A DNA stretch of 49,154 nt, taken from assembly GCA_015999745.1 (NCBI GenBank), contig JAECQP010000024.1, forward strand, positions 1-49,154. The letters run 5' to 3'. Source of the DNA: Sphingobacteriia bacterium (GTDB lineage Bacteria; Bacteroidota; Bacteroidia; Chitinophagales; Chitinophagaceae). The translations under genes and the position numbers were made by a program. Shown piece by piece: positions 6,828 through 16,296 of this stretch. Numbering within the stretch: the first letter of the stretch is position 1; each line of letters begins with the position of its first letter. A model generated the notes under the pieces. It saw nothing but the letters and a program-made list of their open reading frames with translations, searched no databases and was not told where the DNA came from.

Positions 6828-7721
6828 ATGTTTGATTTTCGCTTACAGGTTTTCCATGCAGTTGCCAAGCGCCTCAGTTTCACAAAAGCGGCAGAGGAAC
6901 TATATATTACACAACCGGCGGTCACCAAACATATCCGTGAAATTGAAACCCACTTTAAACTGAAGCTGTTTGAGCGGAAAGGAACCAAAATAAAACTCAC
7001 TCCTGCGGGAGAAACGCTCCTGGCGCATACGGAAGAACTATTTTCCATTTATCGCAACCTCGAATTTGAAATGAACAGTTTCTCGCAACTGCACAGCGGG
7101 AAGCTTAGGATCGGTGCCAGTACCACTGTTGCGCAATATGTATTACCGCCTGTACTTGCTGCATTTCACCGAAAATTTACCGACATCAAGGTTTCCCTGT
7201 TTACCAATAATACAGAACAGATAGAACAGGCATTGCAGAACAAGAGCATTGACCTGGCCATTATTGAAGGCCAATCAAAAAACGCGCTATTCAAATACAC
7301 GGAGTTCATTAAAGACGAACTCGTATTAGTAGCAAATGCCAATCACCCCTTATCCAAAAAGCAGTCAATCAAACCCGAAGAATTATTAAAGATCCCCTTG
7401 CTTTTAAGAGAACCCGGCTCCGGAACGCTGGAAGTGCTGGCACATGCACTAAAGCCGTTGGGCATCAAAATTGCCCAGTTACAAAAAGAAATGCAATTGG
7501 GAAGTACAGAGAGCATGAAACTGTACCTCCTGAACTCCAACGCCATGGCTTTTCTGTCTGTACATGCCATCTTAAAAGAACTCCACAACAAAGAATGTTG
7601 TATTATAGATGTAAAAGGACTGTCTATTCAACGGAATTTTAACTTCATACAACTGCATGGTCAACCGGAGGCACTGCCGGATTTATTCATGAAATTTGCC
7701 CGGCATTATAACTTCAGGTAA
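6828..7721 (+). CDS. LysR-family transcriptional regulator
   Basis: The 297-residue protein has an N-terminal winged helix (about 1-60: F-H-A-V-A...S-F-T-K-A-A-E-E-L-Y-I-T-Q-P-A-V-T-K-H-I) and a LysR substrate-binding domain (about 88-295). The architecture is complete for the family. It is followed after about 75 bases by a YeiH-type transporter gene on the same strand. LysR regulators beside yeiH homologues (such as YeiE in Escherichia coli) commonly control them, so this is the likely activator of the downstream gene. The effector is unknown; sulfite or another small anion is possible. Confidence 0.92.
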   Translation: MFDFRLQVFHAVAKRLSFTKAAEELYITQPAVTKHIREIETHFKLKLFERKGTKIKLTPAGETLLAHTEELFSIYRNLEFEMNSFSQLHSGKLRIGASTTVAQYVLPPVLAAFHRKFTDIKVSLFTNNTEQIEQALQNKSIDLAIIEGQSKNALFKYTEFIKDELVLVANANHPLSKKQSIKPEELLKIPLLLREPGSGTLEVLAHALKPLGIKIAQLQKEMQLGSTESMKLYLLNSNAMAFLSVHAILKELHNKECCIIDVKGLSIQRNFNFIQLHGQPEALPDLFMKFARHYNFR

Positions 7722-7796
7722 TCAGGCATTACTTATAACGATTTCTGTGCTGGCCTGATCCAGGGGAGCTTTGTGCTATCAAAAAAAGCTATTACC

Positions 7797-8780
7797 ATGG
7801 ATCAAGCACCGGCAATACCAACACCTAAAAAGCCCTGCAGAAGCCTGTTAGACTGCAGTTTTACTGCAAGAGAAATCATCTTTCTCGCTACAGCGGCGTT
7901 TTGTTTATCACCGTTAATTTCCCCTCCTGTTGCCCTGTTGATGGGACTGATCATCGCCCAATTGATTGGTCACCCATATTTACACCTAAACCACAAAGCC
8001 ACCCATTTCCTGTTACAGGTTTCTGTGGTAGGGCTGGGTTTTGGAATGAATGTAAACAGTGCTGTGAAAGCAGGAAAAGAAGGCATTGGGTTCGCTTTTA
8101 TTTCTATCATCGGCACACTGACTATTGGCTTTTTGTTGGGAAAGTTTTTAAAGATAGAACAGAAAACATCTTACCTGATTGCTGCCGGAACCGCCATCTG
8201 CGGTGGCAGTGCGATAGCAGCCATTGCTCCGGTAATAAAGGCCGGAGAAAAACAAATATCAGTAGCCCTGGGCACTATCTTCATTCTGAACTCGATTGCT
8301 TTGTTCCTGTTCCCGTTTATCGGGCATCTGCTTCACTTATCACAAACAGCATTTGGTTTATGGTCTGCAATAGCTATTCACGATACAAGTTCTGTAGTGG
8401 GCGCTGCCAGCAAGTATGGCGCGCAAGCCCTGGAAACAGCAACTACAGTAAAACTAACAAGGACGCTTTGGATCATTCCGGTTGCGCTCTTATCCGCTTT
8501 TATACACAAGAACAAAGACAGCAAAATTAAAATCCCCTATTTCATTGGCTGGTTTATTGTAGCCGTGGTGCTGAACACTTACATTCCCTTCATTCGGCAG
8601 TATGGTCATTCCTTAACCGGTGCTGCCAAAGCGGGATTAACCCTTACCCTGTTTCTGATTGGCTCCGGGTTGTCCGGGAACCTGTTGCAGTCTGTTGGTC
8701 TAAGGCCGCTGATACAGGGTGTGGTACTATGGATGATCATTTCTGCAACCACCTTATGGGCAGTAGTTGCGCTTATATAG
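7797..8780 (+). CDS. YeiH/UPF0324-family membrane transporter
   Basis: About 327 residues with roughly nine to ten membrane helices. Family hallmarks include the V-G-L-G-F-G-M-N segment, the glycine-rich A-A-G-T-A-I-C-G-G-S-A-I-A-A motif and A-I-H-D-T-S-S-V-V-G-A-A. UPF0324/YeiH proteins are predicted inner-membrane exporters, often annotated as putative sulfate exporters on weak functional evidence. The frame opens earlier at a GTG (7773), but the ATG at 7797 starts just before the M-D-Q-A-P soluble leader and is preferred. It is probably co-transcribed with, or controlled by, the LysR gene upstream. It ends 34 bases from the convergent nrdA. Confidence 0.88.
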   Translation: MDQAPAIPTPKKPCRSLLDCSFTAREIIFLATAAFCLSPLISPPVALLMGLIIAQLIGHPYLHLNHKATHFLLQVSVVGLGFGMNVNSAVKAGKEGIGFAFISIIGTLTIGFLLGKFLKIEQKTSYLIAAGTAICGGSAIAAIAPVIKAGEKQISVALGTIFILNSIALFLFPFIGHLLHLSQTAFGLWSAIAIHDTSSVVGAASKYGAQALETATTVKLTRTLWIIPVALLSAFIHKNKDSKIKIPYFIGWFIVAVVLNTYIPFIRQYGHSLTGAAKAGLTLTLFLIGSGLSGNLLQSVGLRPLIQGVVLWMIISATTLWAVVALI

Positions 8781-8814
8781 GGCACATTCCTGCTCACACA
8801 TATTCCGGGCAAAT

Positions 8815-11211
8815 TTAAGAACCACAACTGATACAACCTTCTTCCATACTGCAGGCTTGTCCGCTAAGTACTGCAGACTCAATATTATCTGGTCCGGGAA
8901 CAGCGGGGTGGAGTCCATTTGATGGCGAGACCGGACTGATCTTACTATTCACCTGTTTTTCAACAGTGAACTGAACGGCCTGCGATGCCGCCTGAGTGCG
9001 CAAATAATAAACACCCGTCTTTAATCCTTTCTTCCATGCGTAAAAGTGCATAGATGTAAGTTTTGACATACCTAGCTGATCAATAAACAGGTTCAAAGAC
9101 TGGGACTGACAAATAAAAGCGCCTCTATCCGCTGCCATATCTATAATATTACGCTGCTTAATTTCCCATACAGTTTTATAGAGTTCTTTGATGTTGGCAG
9201 GTATTTCATCAATTTGTTGAATTGAACCATTTGCAGCTAAGATTTTGTTCTTTATCCGGTCGTTCCATAAGTTCAGTTCAACCAGGTCTTTCAGGAGGTG
9301 TTTATTTACAACGATAAACTCTCCGCTTAATACCCTTCTCGTATAAATATTGGATGTATAAGGTTCAAAACACTCGTTGTTCCCAAAAATCTGAGAGGTG
9401 GAAGCTGTTGGCATAGGAGCAACCAATAAAGAATTGCGAACGCCATATTGTTTGACTTCCGTTTTCAGCAAAGTCCAGTCCCATCTGTCGGAAGGAGTTA
9501 CCCCCCACATATCAAACTGAAATATCCCTTTAGAAAGCGGAGAACCGGCAAAACTGGAGTATGCACCCTGCTCCTTTGCAAGGTCTTTGCTGCCGGTCAT
9601 TGCAGCATAATATATAGTTTCAAAAATATCCCTGTTCAACTGTTTGGCTTCATCACTTTCAAATGGAAGTCGCAATAAAATGAATACATCAGCAAGCCCT
9701 TGTACGCCCAGTCCGATGGGCCGGTGCTTCAGATTGGATGTGCGGGCTTCAATAACCGGATAATAATTATGGTCAATGATCTTATTCAGGTTCATTGTTG
9801 CCTGGTATGCTACCTCAAATAATTTTTGATGATCAAAAACGCCTTCATTCACAAAACGGGGTAATGCCAGCGAAGCCAGGTTACAAACCGCCACTTCATC
9901 CGGGCTGGTGTACTCAATAATCTCCGTGCACAGATTACTACCTTTAATTGTACCCAGGTTCTGCTGGTTGCTTTTACTGTTGGCGGCATCTTTGTACAGC
10001 ATATAGGGCGTTCCTGTTTCAATCTGCGATTGCAACACGGCAAACCATAAGTCTTGCGCCTTTACGGATTTTCTTGCTTTCCCTTCAGCCTCATATTTTG
10101 TATATAAAACTTCAAAAGGTTCGCCCCAGCACTCGCTTAAACCGGGCGCTTCGTTCGGACAGAACAAACTCCAGTTACCGTTAGACTCTACCCTTTTCAT
10201 AAACAAGTCGCAGATCCATAATGCAAAGAAGAGGTCCCTGGCCCGCATCTCTTCCTTACCATGATTCTTTCTCAGGTCTAAAAACTCAAATATATCCGCA
10301 TGCCAGGGTTCCAGATAAATTGCGAAAGCGCCTTTTCGTTTCCCACCACCCTGGTCTACATAGCGGGCGGTATCATTAAATACCTTCAGCATTGGAATGA
10401 TCCCGTTACTTGTTCCGTTGGTTCCTCCGATATAACTTCCCGTAGCCCTGATATTGTGAATAGCCAGGCCAATACCACCGGCACTCTGCGAAATCTTTGC
10501 CGTTTGCTTCAGGGTATCATAAATACCGTCGATACTGTCTTCTTTCATGGTCAGCAGAAAGCAGGAGCTCATTTGCGGTTTGGGGGTGCCTGCATTAAAG
10601 AGTGTTGGGGTGGCATGTGTCATCCAGCGTTCACTCATCAAATGATACGTAGCAATGGCGCTTTCAATATCTTCTTTGTGAATTCCAATGGCAACGCGCA
10701 TATACATATGCTGCGGACGTTCTGCAATTTTTCCGTCAATTTTGAGCAGGTAAGACTTTTCCAGTGTTTTAAAACCGAAGTAATCAAATGCAAAATCCCG
10801 GTCGTATATGATAGAGCTATCAAGGATCTCTGCATTTTCATCAATAACCCGCATTACATCATCAGCGATCAGCGGAAGCTGCTTGCCATTAGCGGGATCA
10901 ACATAATTATACAATCGGCGCATCGTAACCGAGAACTGTTTGGTAGTGTTCTTATGCAGATTACTGACAGCAATCCTGGAGGCCAGAATAGCATAATCAG
11001 GATGCTTTATGGTAAGCGAAGCGGCTGTTTCCGCAGCCAGGCTATCCAGCTCTGTGGTAGGTACCCCGGCATAAATACCCTCAATGGTTTTCTTAGCCAC
11101 TTCAATCACATTAACCATAGCGCTTAAACCATAACTGAGTTTCCCGATGCGGGCAGTTACTTTATCAAATTTTACCGGCTCTTTTTTCCCGTTTCTTTTT
11201 ATAACATACAT
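8815..11211 (-). CDS. nrdA: Ribonucleoside-diphosphate reductase class Ia, alpha subunit
   Basis: The 798-residue large subunit of aerobic class Ia ribonucleotide reductase converts NDPs to dNDPs. An N-terminal ATP-cone (about 1-90) provides allosteric activity control. Active-site Cys residues are C217 (S-S-C-F), C428 in N-L-C-T-E (with N426 and E430) and C443 in V-C-N-L-A-S. A Tyr pair near V-Y-Y-L-R-T belongs to the radical-transfer path. The C-terminal tail ends C-I-S-C-G-S (C793/C796), the redox pair re-reduced by thioredoxin or glutaredoxin. The sequence is of the eukaryote-like type. nrdB lies 24 bases upstream, so the order is nrdB-nrdA in one operon under the cobalamin riboswitch. 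Confidence 0.97.
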   Translation of the reverse strand: MYVIKRNGKKEPVKFDKVTARIGKLSYGLSAMVNVIEVAKKTIEGIYAGVPTTELDSLAAETAASLTIKHPDYAILASRIAVSNLHKNTTKQFSVTMRRLYNYVDPANGKQLPLIADDVMRVIDENAEILDSSIIYDRDFAFDYFGFKTLEKSYLLKIDGKIAERPQHMYMRVAIGIHKEDIESAIATYHLMSERWMTHATPTLFNAGTPKPQMSSCFLLTMKEDSIDGIYDTLKQTAKISQSAGGIGLAIHNIRATGSYIGGTNGTSNGIIPMLKVFNDTARYVDQGGGKRKGAFAIYLEPWHADIFEFLDLRKNHGKEEMRARDLFFALWICDLFMKRVESNGNWSLFCPNEAPGLSECWGEPFEVLYTKYEAEGKARKSVKAQDLWFAVLQSQIETGTPYMLYKDAANSKSNQQNLGTIKGSNLCTEIIEYTSPDEVAVCNLASLALPRFVNEGVFDHQKLFEVAYQATMNLNKIIDHNYYPVIEARTSNLKHRPIGLGVQGLADVFILLRLPFESDEAKQLNRDIFETIYYAAMTGSKDLAKEQGAYSSFAGSPLSKGIFQFDMWGVTPSDRWDWTLLKTEVKQYGVRNSLLVAPMPTASTSQIFGNNECFEPYTSNIYTRRVLSGEFIVVNKHLLKDLVELNLWNDRIKNKILAANGSIQQIDEIPANIKELYKTVWEIKQRNIIDMAADRGAFICQSQSLNLFIDQLGMSKLTSMHFYAWKKGLKTGVYYLRTQAASQAVQFTVEKQVNSKISPVSPSNGLHPAVPGPDNIESAVLSGQACSMEEGCISCGS

Positions 11212-11235
11212 AACAGTAGTCTTTATTCGATCAAT

Positions 11236-12210
11236 TTAAAAATCTTCTCCGGTAGAAAAAGCATGAGAATCCTTGTTGTTCATGACACCTGCTTTCTGAT
11301 AGTCTCCTACCCGCTTCTCAAAGAAATTTGTTTTACCCTGCAATGAGATCATTTCCATGAAATCAAACGGATTGGCAACATTGTAAATTTTTGAACAACC
11401 CAGCTCCGTTAACCAACGGTCGGCCACAAACGAAACATACTGTTGCATTAACCGGGCATTCATTCCTATCAAATCTACAGGGAGCGCTTCTGTAATGAAT
11501 TCCGTTTCTATTTTTACAGCATCTGAAATGATTGCATGCACCTCTGTTTCAGGAAGCTTCTGCAAAAGCATGCCGTACAACAAACAGGCAAACTCACAAT
11601 GCAGTCCTTCATCACGGCTGATCAGTTCATTGCTAAAAGTAAGCCCCGGCATCAGCCCTCTTTTTTTCATCCAGAAAATTGAACAAAAGCTTCCGCTGAA
11701 AAAGATTCCTTCCACAGCAGCAAAAGCTACAAGGCGTTCTGCAAATGTGCCATTCTCTATCCACCGCAGTGCCCATTCTGCCTTTTTCTTAACAGCAGGT
11801 ACAGTATCGATAGCATGAAATAATTTATCCTTATACCCGGGGTCTTTGATATAGGTATCTATTAGCAGTGCATATGTTTCGCTATGAATATTTTCCATCA
11901 TAATCTGGAATCCATAGAAACACCTGGCTTCCGGCAACTGCACTTCGCGCATGAAATTAACTGCAAGGTTTTCATTTACAATACCATCGCTTGCAGCAAA
12001 AAAGGCCAACACATGAGAAATAAAATGACGTTCGCCATCATTCAGACTTTCCCAGTCTTTCAGGTCGCTGCTGAGATCAATTTCTTCTGCTGTCCAGAAA
12101 CTGGCTTCATGGCGTTTATAATGTTCCCAGATAATGGGATAATTGATCGGAAGAATTACAAAGCGATCCTTATTCTCTTTTAAGAGTATTTCATTGGTAT
12201 GCTGCATCAT
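11236..12210 (-). CDS. nrdB: Ribonucleoside-diphosphate reductase class Ia, beta subunit
   Basis: The 324-residue R2 subunit houses the diiron centre and tyrosyl radical that start catalysis in NrdA. Ligands map onto the mouse R2 pattern with identical spacing: D75, E106, H109, E167, E201 and H204. The radical Tyr is Y113 in H-S-E-T-Y. It is therefore a conventional Tyr-radical Ia enzyme rather than a Mn/Fe Ic type. Two ATG codons open the frame and I take the first. The 5' leader of about 260 bases contains a cobalamin riboswitch, so expression should fall when B12 is plentiful. Confidence 0.97.
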   Translation of the reverse strand: MMQHTNEILLKENKDRFVILPINYPIIWEHYKRHEASFWTAEEIDLSSDLKDWESLNDGERHFISHVLAFFAASDGIVNENLAVNFMREVQLPEARCFYGFQIMMENIHSETYALLIDTYIKDPGYKDKLFHAIDTVPAVKKKAEWALRWIENGTFAERLVAFAAVEGIFFSGSFCSIFWMKKRGLMPGLTFSNELISRDEGLHCEFACLLYGMLLQKLPETEVHAIISDAVKIETEFITEALPVDLIGMNARLMQQYVSFVADRWLTELGCSKIYNVANPFDFMEMISLQGKTNFFEKRVGDYQKAGVMNNKDSHAFSTGEDF

Positions 12211-12338
12211 AAGTAGTTTACAAGTGGCTATTTACTTGCAGATAAAATATATAGTGCTGAGAGATCGGGCTGCCGTGGCAACAGAAACTTTCAGTACCAT
12301 GCCTTTCACCCGAAAGCGTTGTTACTCAATTGATGATC

Positions 12339-12475
12339 TGGCAGGTCTTCTGACTTGCTCCATTGTTGAACGCCTTCCCGAACCTTACGGTCAGTGGCAT
12401 GATGTATCAACAACCTATACAGAGCTTACAGCTACGGGGATAGTTCAGGACTTACACCTGATTCCCTTTTAATGA
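12339..12475 (-). ncRNA. Cobalamin (B12) riboswitch upstream of nrdB-nrdA
   Basis: On the minus strand the leader shows the conserved order of cobalamin riboswitch elements. AAAGGGAATCAGGTG opens it (about 12475-12460), then a CCTGAAC arm, TCCCCGTAGCTGTAAG (about 12443-12428), GCCACTG (about 12395), CGGGAAGG (about 12380-12373) and the B12 box AAGTCAGAAGACCTGCC (12356-12340). It lies about 130 bases upstream of nrdB on the same strand. Between it and nrdB is a short hairpin, CTTTC/GAAAG (12303-12316), without an obvious T-run, so a translational or mixed expression platform is likely. Control of a B12-independent class I enzyme by B12 is known from Streptomyces and usually implies a B12-dependent class II RNR elsewhere in the genome. 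Confidence 0.92.
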
Positions 12476-12626
12476 AATACGCATTGGTATTGTCAACCAG
12501 ATTCCGCTGTAAAATAATAGCCTAAAAATTAATCGGCAAGAAGTTGTTATTCACTTTATGTTGAAAACGAACAGGATGCATACCTGTACTGAATGCACGG
12601 TCAGGAGATGTTTTTGACAAGTGGTA

Positions 12627-12656
12627 TTTGCCAATACAAGGCGTTCTGTATTTTTG
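12627..12656 (+). promoter_or_regulatory. Bacteroidota-type promoter for the methyltransferase gene
   Basis: TTTG (12627-12630) and TATTTTTG (12649-12656) match the -33 TTTG and -7 TAnnTTTG consensus with an 18-base spacer. The start codon at 12678 lies about 21 bases beyond, fitting a short 5' UTR and supporting the downstream ATG over the longer open frame. Confidence 0.65.
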
Positions 12657-12677
12657 AGTCCGCTAAATACAGTAACC

Positions 12678-13304
12678 ATGAACGTTCAGGAAGCATATGA
12701 TCAATGGTCGGGACAGTACGACACCAATCAAAACAAAACCAGGGATCTGGAAGCCCTTTCATTGCGGCAGACTTTGTCGGGTCTTCGTTGTAAGCGAATA
12801 CTTGAGATCGGCTGTGGAACGGGGAAAAACACAGCATGGCTTCAAACCATTACAGATGAAATTTTGGCAGTGGATCTTTCTGATAAAATGCTGGCAGTGG
12901 CAAAAAACAAAATCACTTCAGAACAGGTGCAATTTCAGCAAGCGGATATTACCCAAAACTGGGATTTTGCCACAGGACCATTCGACCTTATTACATTCAG
13001 CCTGGTACTGGAACATATCAGCGACCTGCAGGCTGTTTTGCACAAAGCATATCGTGTACTTGAGCCCGGAGGAAAAGCATATATCGGTGAGCTACATCCT
13101 TTTAAACAGTACAATGGTACAAAAGCCAGGTTTGATACAGCACAGGGGATACAGGTGGTTACCTGCTTTAACCACCATATCTCAGATTTTACCAGCAGTG
13201 CTAAACAGGCAGGCTTTGAGATTGAACTGATTAACGAGTACTTTGACGACAATGACCGGCAGGGCATCCCCAGGATCCTCATATTGGTACTTAGGAAGGG
13301 TTAA
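12678..13304 (+). CDS. Class I SAM-dependent methyltransferase
   Basis: About 208 residues with the Rossmann-type SAM-binding fold. Motif I is I-L-E-I-G-C-G-T-G-K-N-T, the acidic loop after beta2 is L-A-V-D-L-S, and motif III/post-I includes L-I-T-F-S-L-V-L-E-H-I. It looks like a UbiE/Methyltransf_11-type enzyme and the substrate cannot be deduced. The open frame extends 19 codons upstream to 12621, but a promoter -7 element sits inside that stretch, so the ATG at 12678 is used. It is divergent from the B12-controlled nrd operon and there is no sign of a functional link. Confidence 0.88.
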   Translation: MNVQEAYDQWSGQYDTNQNKTRDLEALSLRQTLSGLRCKRILEIGCGTGKNTAWLQTITDEILAVDLSDKMLAVAKNKITSEQVQFQQADITQNWDFATGPFDLITFSLVLEHISDLQAVLHKAYRVLEPGGKAYIGELHPFKQYNGTKARFDTAQGIQVVTCFNHHISDFTSSAKQAGFEIELINEYFDDNDRQGIPRILILVLRKG

Positions 13305-13369
13305 TTCCTTTGTATTTACCTTATTCTGAAAACTGAAATTTTAAGTAATTTGAGCGAAGAAGCAGCAAT

Positions 13370-13891
13370 ATGAATGTAAAGAATTTCGAGTTCAAAGCAA
13401 AAGTAGACCACCTGGAGCCTTATGAAAACAAGCTATTAACCCTGAACCCCGTGTGTCACGGATTAGATCACCAGACAGATACTTATTTTAATGTACCCAA
13501 CGGAAGGTTAAAACTGAGGGAAGGGAATATTGAAAACGCACTGATCAATTACGACAGGGCAGATATTGCAGGATCCAGACAATCAGATGTAATCCTCTAC
13601 AAACACCTTCCAAGCCCGGCTTTAAAAAAAATCCTGGTACACCAGCTGGGCATTAAAACAATTGTAGATAAGAAACGGAAAATCTATTTTATCAATAATG
13701 TGAAGTTCCATTTTGACATTCTTGAAAATCTGGGAACCTTTATAGAAGTGGAAGCCATTGATCATGACGGAACATTTACACCTGAGGAACTGCAACAACA
13801 ATGCAACCATTACTTTCAGTTTTTTGAATTAACACAAGCCCAGGTTATTGACAGGTCCTACAGCGACTTAATCCTGAACCCTGGTCAATAA
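13370..13891 (+). CDS. CYTH-domain protein (CyaB/ThTPase-like)
   Basis: The 173-residue protein opens with F-E-F-K-A-K-V, a variant of the ExExK signature of CYTH enzymes (class IV adenylate cyclases and thiamine triphosphatases). It continues with D-T-Y-F-N-V, G-R-L-K-L-R-E and F-I-E-V-E-A-I, strands of the triphosphate tunnel. These enzymes bind triphosphate substrates with divalent metal in a beta-barrel. In class IV cyclase-like bacterial members the substrate is often unproven, so both a cyclase and a tripolyphosphatase or ThTPase activity remain possible. It is probably a separate transcription unit 65 bases after the methyltransferase. Confidence 0.82.
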   Translation: MNVKNFEFKAKVDHLEPYENKLLTLNPVCHGLDHQTDTYFNVPNGRLKLREGNIENALINYDRADIAGSRQSDVILYKHLPSPALKKILVHQLGIKTIVDKKRKIYFINNVKFHFDILENLGTFIEVEAIDHDGTFTPEELQQQCNHYFQFFELTQAQVIDRSYSDLILNPGQ

Positions 13892-14019
13892 CTTATCCAA
13901 CAAGTCAGCCGATCATCCTATAGTCTGTTTTCCCAAAAAAAAATTACCAACTTTGTCCAATCCGGTCAGCCCGGTTGTTATTATATTGATCGGTCAATAT
14001 TCAATAACAATTAAATAAA

Positions 14020-14493
14020 ATGAACATGGAACAAAGAATCAATGTAATGGAAAAAGGCCTGAAAGCGATGAACGCTATGGCTGCACTTGGCAAACACTTA
14101 TCTAAATCTGCCGTTGAATTCTCCCTGCGGGAACTGCTCTATTTCAGGGTATCGCAGATCAACGGCTGTGGTTTTTGCCTGGACATGCATTCCAAGGAAT
14201 TGATCGCAACAGGAGAAAACGCCCAACGTCTTTTTGTATTGGAGGCCTGGAGAGAAGCACCTTTTTATACAGAAAGAGAGCAAGCCGCCCTCGCTTTTGC
14301 CGAAGAGCTCACCCATCTTTCCAATAACCAGGTTTCAGATGCGGTATTCAGTAAATTAAAAGAACATTTTAATGATACGGATATCATTGATCTGACACTG
14401 GCTATTTGCACCATCAACAATTACAACAGAATCAATATAGCATTAGGCGCTCCTGTTGGTACTTATCAATTAGGGCAATTCAACCATAACTAA
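14020..14493 (+). CDS. AhpD-like carboxymuconolactone decarboxylase family protein
   Basis: The 157-residue protein has the alkylhydroperoxidase AhpD core. Redox Cys residues are C50 and C53 in N-G-C-G-F-C, followed by H57 (L-D-M-H), inside the R-E-L-L-Y-F-R-V-S-Q-I block typical of the family. Such proteins reduce peroxides or use the Cys pair in other redox chemistry. It is the first gene of a tight group with a YCII protein (18-base gap) and an ECF sigma factor, an arrangement common for ECF sigma factors with C-terminal extensions. It is probably part of that sigma factor's regulon. An alternative start at M3 makes little difference. Confidence 0.9.
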   Translation: MNMEQRINVMEKGLKAMNAMAALGKHLSKSAVEFSLRELLYFRVSQINGCGFCLDMHSKELIATGENAQRLFVLEAWREAPFYTEREQAALAFAEELTHLSNNQVSDAVFSKLKEHFNDTDIIDLTLAICTINNYNRINIALGAPVGTYQLGQFNHN

Positions 14494-14511
14494 CAATAAA
14501 TAGTTAACACA

Positions 14512-14874
14512 ATGAAAGAATTCGCTTTGTTATTCAGAAGGGATTTTGAAACAAAAACAGATCAGCCTTCCATTGAACAATTACAGGAATCTATCAAACT
14601 CTGGCAAAACTGGATCGGCGGGATTGCGGCTCGCAAAAAACTGGTAAACAAAGGTAACAGGCTGCATCCCGAAGGAAAAGTGGTGCGATCCAATAACATC
14701 ATTACTGATGGTCCATATGCCGAAATCAAGGAATCCATTGGCGGGTTTATTGTTATCCGCGCCATTGATTTTGTTGAAGCGGAGGCAATTGCGAAAGATT
14801 GCCCTGTTTTACTACATCCTTTCAATGGTAGTGTAGAAATCCGGCAGATTATTTCAGCCGAAACCAATGTTTAA
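14512..14874 (+). CDS. YCII-related (DGPF-domain) protein
   Basis: The 120-residue protein has a YCII/DGPF fold, a ferredoxin-like domain. The signature I-T-D-G-P-Y-A-E-I-K-E-S-I-G-G-F is the DGPF-type motif, with conserved His and Asp residues. The biochemical role of this group is unknown. It directly abuts the sigma factor gene (TAA immediately followed by ATG). Genes for DGPF proteins next to ECF42-type sigma factors are a described association, and the DGPF genes are the sigma factor's usual targets. Confidence 0.88.
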   Translation: MKEFALLFRRDFETKTDQPSIEQLQESIKLWQNWIGGIAARKKLVNKGNRLHPEGKVVRSNNIITDGPYAEIKESIGGFIVIRAIDFVEAEAIAKDCPVLLHPFNGSVEIRQIISAETNV

Positions 14875-16131
14875 ATGTGTAATAAAGAACTTTTGCCACA
14901 TTTATTCAGAACAGAGTACCGGAAAATTGTTTCCGTACTCTGTTCCTTATTTGGCATTTCACATATTGAAGTGGCGGAAGATATTGTCAGCGACACATTT
15001 CTTACGGCCACCGAAACCTGGAGCATGAAAGGTGTGCCACAAAACCCTACTGCGTGGTTGTATACGGTAGCCAAAAACAAAACCAGGAACTACTTAAAAC
15101 GAAACACCTTGTTTACAAAAGAGATCTCCGGGAATTTGGTATCCGAACCTGCTGTTGAAGAAGAAATTAGTATTGATCTCACCGAACGACATATCAACGA
15201 CAGTCTGCTGGCGATGATATTTGTGGTTTCCGATCCATGTATATCGGATGAATCACAAATTTCCCTCGCCCTGAACTTATTGTGTGGCTTCAGCATTCAG
15301 GAAATTGCAGAAGCATTTCTGACAAGCAAAGAATCAATTTATAAACGAATCAGCCGGGCCAAAGAAAAACTAAAAGAGAAAAAGATCAGCATTGAACCTC
15401 CTGCCGCCGTTGAAATTGAAGCACGTCTGAACAACGTACTGAGAACAGTATACCTGTTGTTCAATGAAGGTTATTACTCAACCACACAAAATACTATCCT
15501 GAGAGAAGATCTCTGTGCCGAAGCAATGAGGCTGAACCTGCTGCTGCTGGAAAATGAGAAGACCAATCAACCTGTTACAAATGCATTGTTTTCGCTGATG
15601 TGTTTCCATGCATCCAGATTTAAGGCAAGAACGAATGAAGAGGGAGAAATTATTTTATACGACGACCAGGATACTCGCTTATGGAACAGAGAACTGATCA
15701 ATCAGGGAATTCATTACCTCAAACTGGCATCCTCGGGAGACCGTTTATCCAGGTACCATCTCGAGGCCGGGATTGCCTACTGGCATACCAATAAGGGAGA
15801 CAGCATGGAAAAATGGGACAATATTCTGCAGTTGTACAATCATTTGTTGACATTGGAATATACACCCATCGCTGCCTTAAACAGAACCTATGCACTCTCC
15901 AAAGTTTATGGAAACGAAACCGCAATTGCCGAAGCGGAGAAATTGAACCTCACCAACCATCATTTCTACCATTCGTTGCTGGGTACTTTGTACTCCGGTA
16001 TTGATCAGACAACAGCCTTACTGCATTTTGAAACCGCTTTCAAACTAGCCAATTCAACGGCAGATAAAACAACCATTGCAAAGAAAATCCATAACCTGGA
16101 AGCCTTCCCATCAAAATCAAAATTGATATGA
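14875..16131 (+). CDS. ECF42-type RNA polymerase sigma factor with C-terminal extension
   Basis: The 418-residue protein has sigma region 2 at about 6-75 (Y-R-K-I-V-S-V-L...A-E-D-I-V-S-D-T-F...A-W-L-Y-T-V-A-K-N), region 4 at about 105-165 (L-A-L-N-L-L-C-G-F-S-I-Q-E-I-A-E-A-F) and a long alpha-helical C-terminus (about 185-410, DUF6596/TPR-like). The extended architecture and adjacent DGPF/YCII gene match the ECF42 group, where the extension replaces a classical anti-sigma factor in controlling activity. It probably directs transcription of its own operon with the AhpD-like and YCII genes. Its stop codon overlaps the ATG of a tiny downstream ORF (ATGA). Confidence 0.9.
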   Translation: MCNKELLPHLFRTEYRKIVSVLCSLFGISHIEVAEDIVSDTFLTATETWSMKGVPQNPTAWLYTVAKNKTRNYLKRNTLFTKEISGNLVSEPAVEEEISIDLTERHINDSLLAMIFVVSDPCISDESQISLALNLLCGFSIQEIAEAFLTSKESIYKRISRAKEKLKEKKISIEPPAAVEIEARLNNVLRTVYLLFNEGYYSTTQNTILREDLCAEAMRLNLLLLENEKTNQPVTNALFSLMCFHASRFKARTNEEGEIILYDDQDTRLWNRELINQGIHYLKLASSGDRLSRYHLEAGIAYWHTNKGDSMEKWDNILQLYNHLLTLEYTPIAALNRTYALSKVYGNETAIAEAEKLNLTNHHFYHSLLGTLYSGIDQTTALLHFETAFKLANSTADKTTIAKKIHNLEAFPSKSKLI

Positions 16132-16217
16132 GTATAACCGCTCTTGATGTAGTGTTCAACTATAATAATGCAATCAGCCATATGCTGACCGGCAATGATG
16201 TAAACCTCCTGAAATAA
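16128..16217 (+). CDS. Putative 29-residue ORF coupled to the sigma factor gene
   Basis: The ATG overlaps the sigma factor stop (ATGA), a classic translational-coupling arrangement. The frame encodes M-S-I-T-A-L-D-V-V-F-N-Y-N-N-A-I-S-H-M-L-T-G-N-D and a short tail before TAA. The composition looks like ordinary soluble protein. It is not recognised: a genuine small protein, or the 5' stump of a deleted third operon member, are both possible. Confidence 0.4.
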   Translation: MSITALDVVFNYNNAISHMLTGNDVNLLK

Positions 16218-16296
16218 CACAAGCGGAACGGATTAGCCGGCAGATTGTGTAACTTTTGTAGCGGAACAACTAATTTTAACAGCGGAACTTTACGAA

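Noticed and set aside
10300..11127. 275-residue plus-strand ORF
   Set aside because: It is antisense to nrdA, whose motifs are complete on the other strand.
12143..12472. 109-residue plus-strand ORF
   Set aside because: It is antisense to the B12 riboswitch and the nrdB start.
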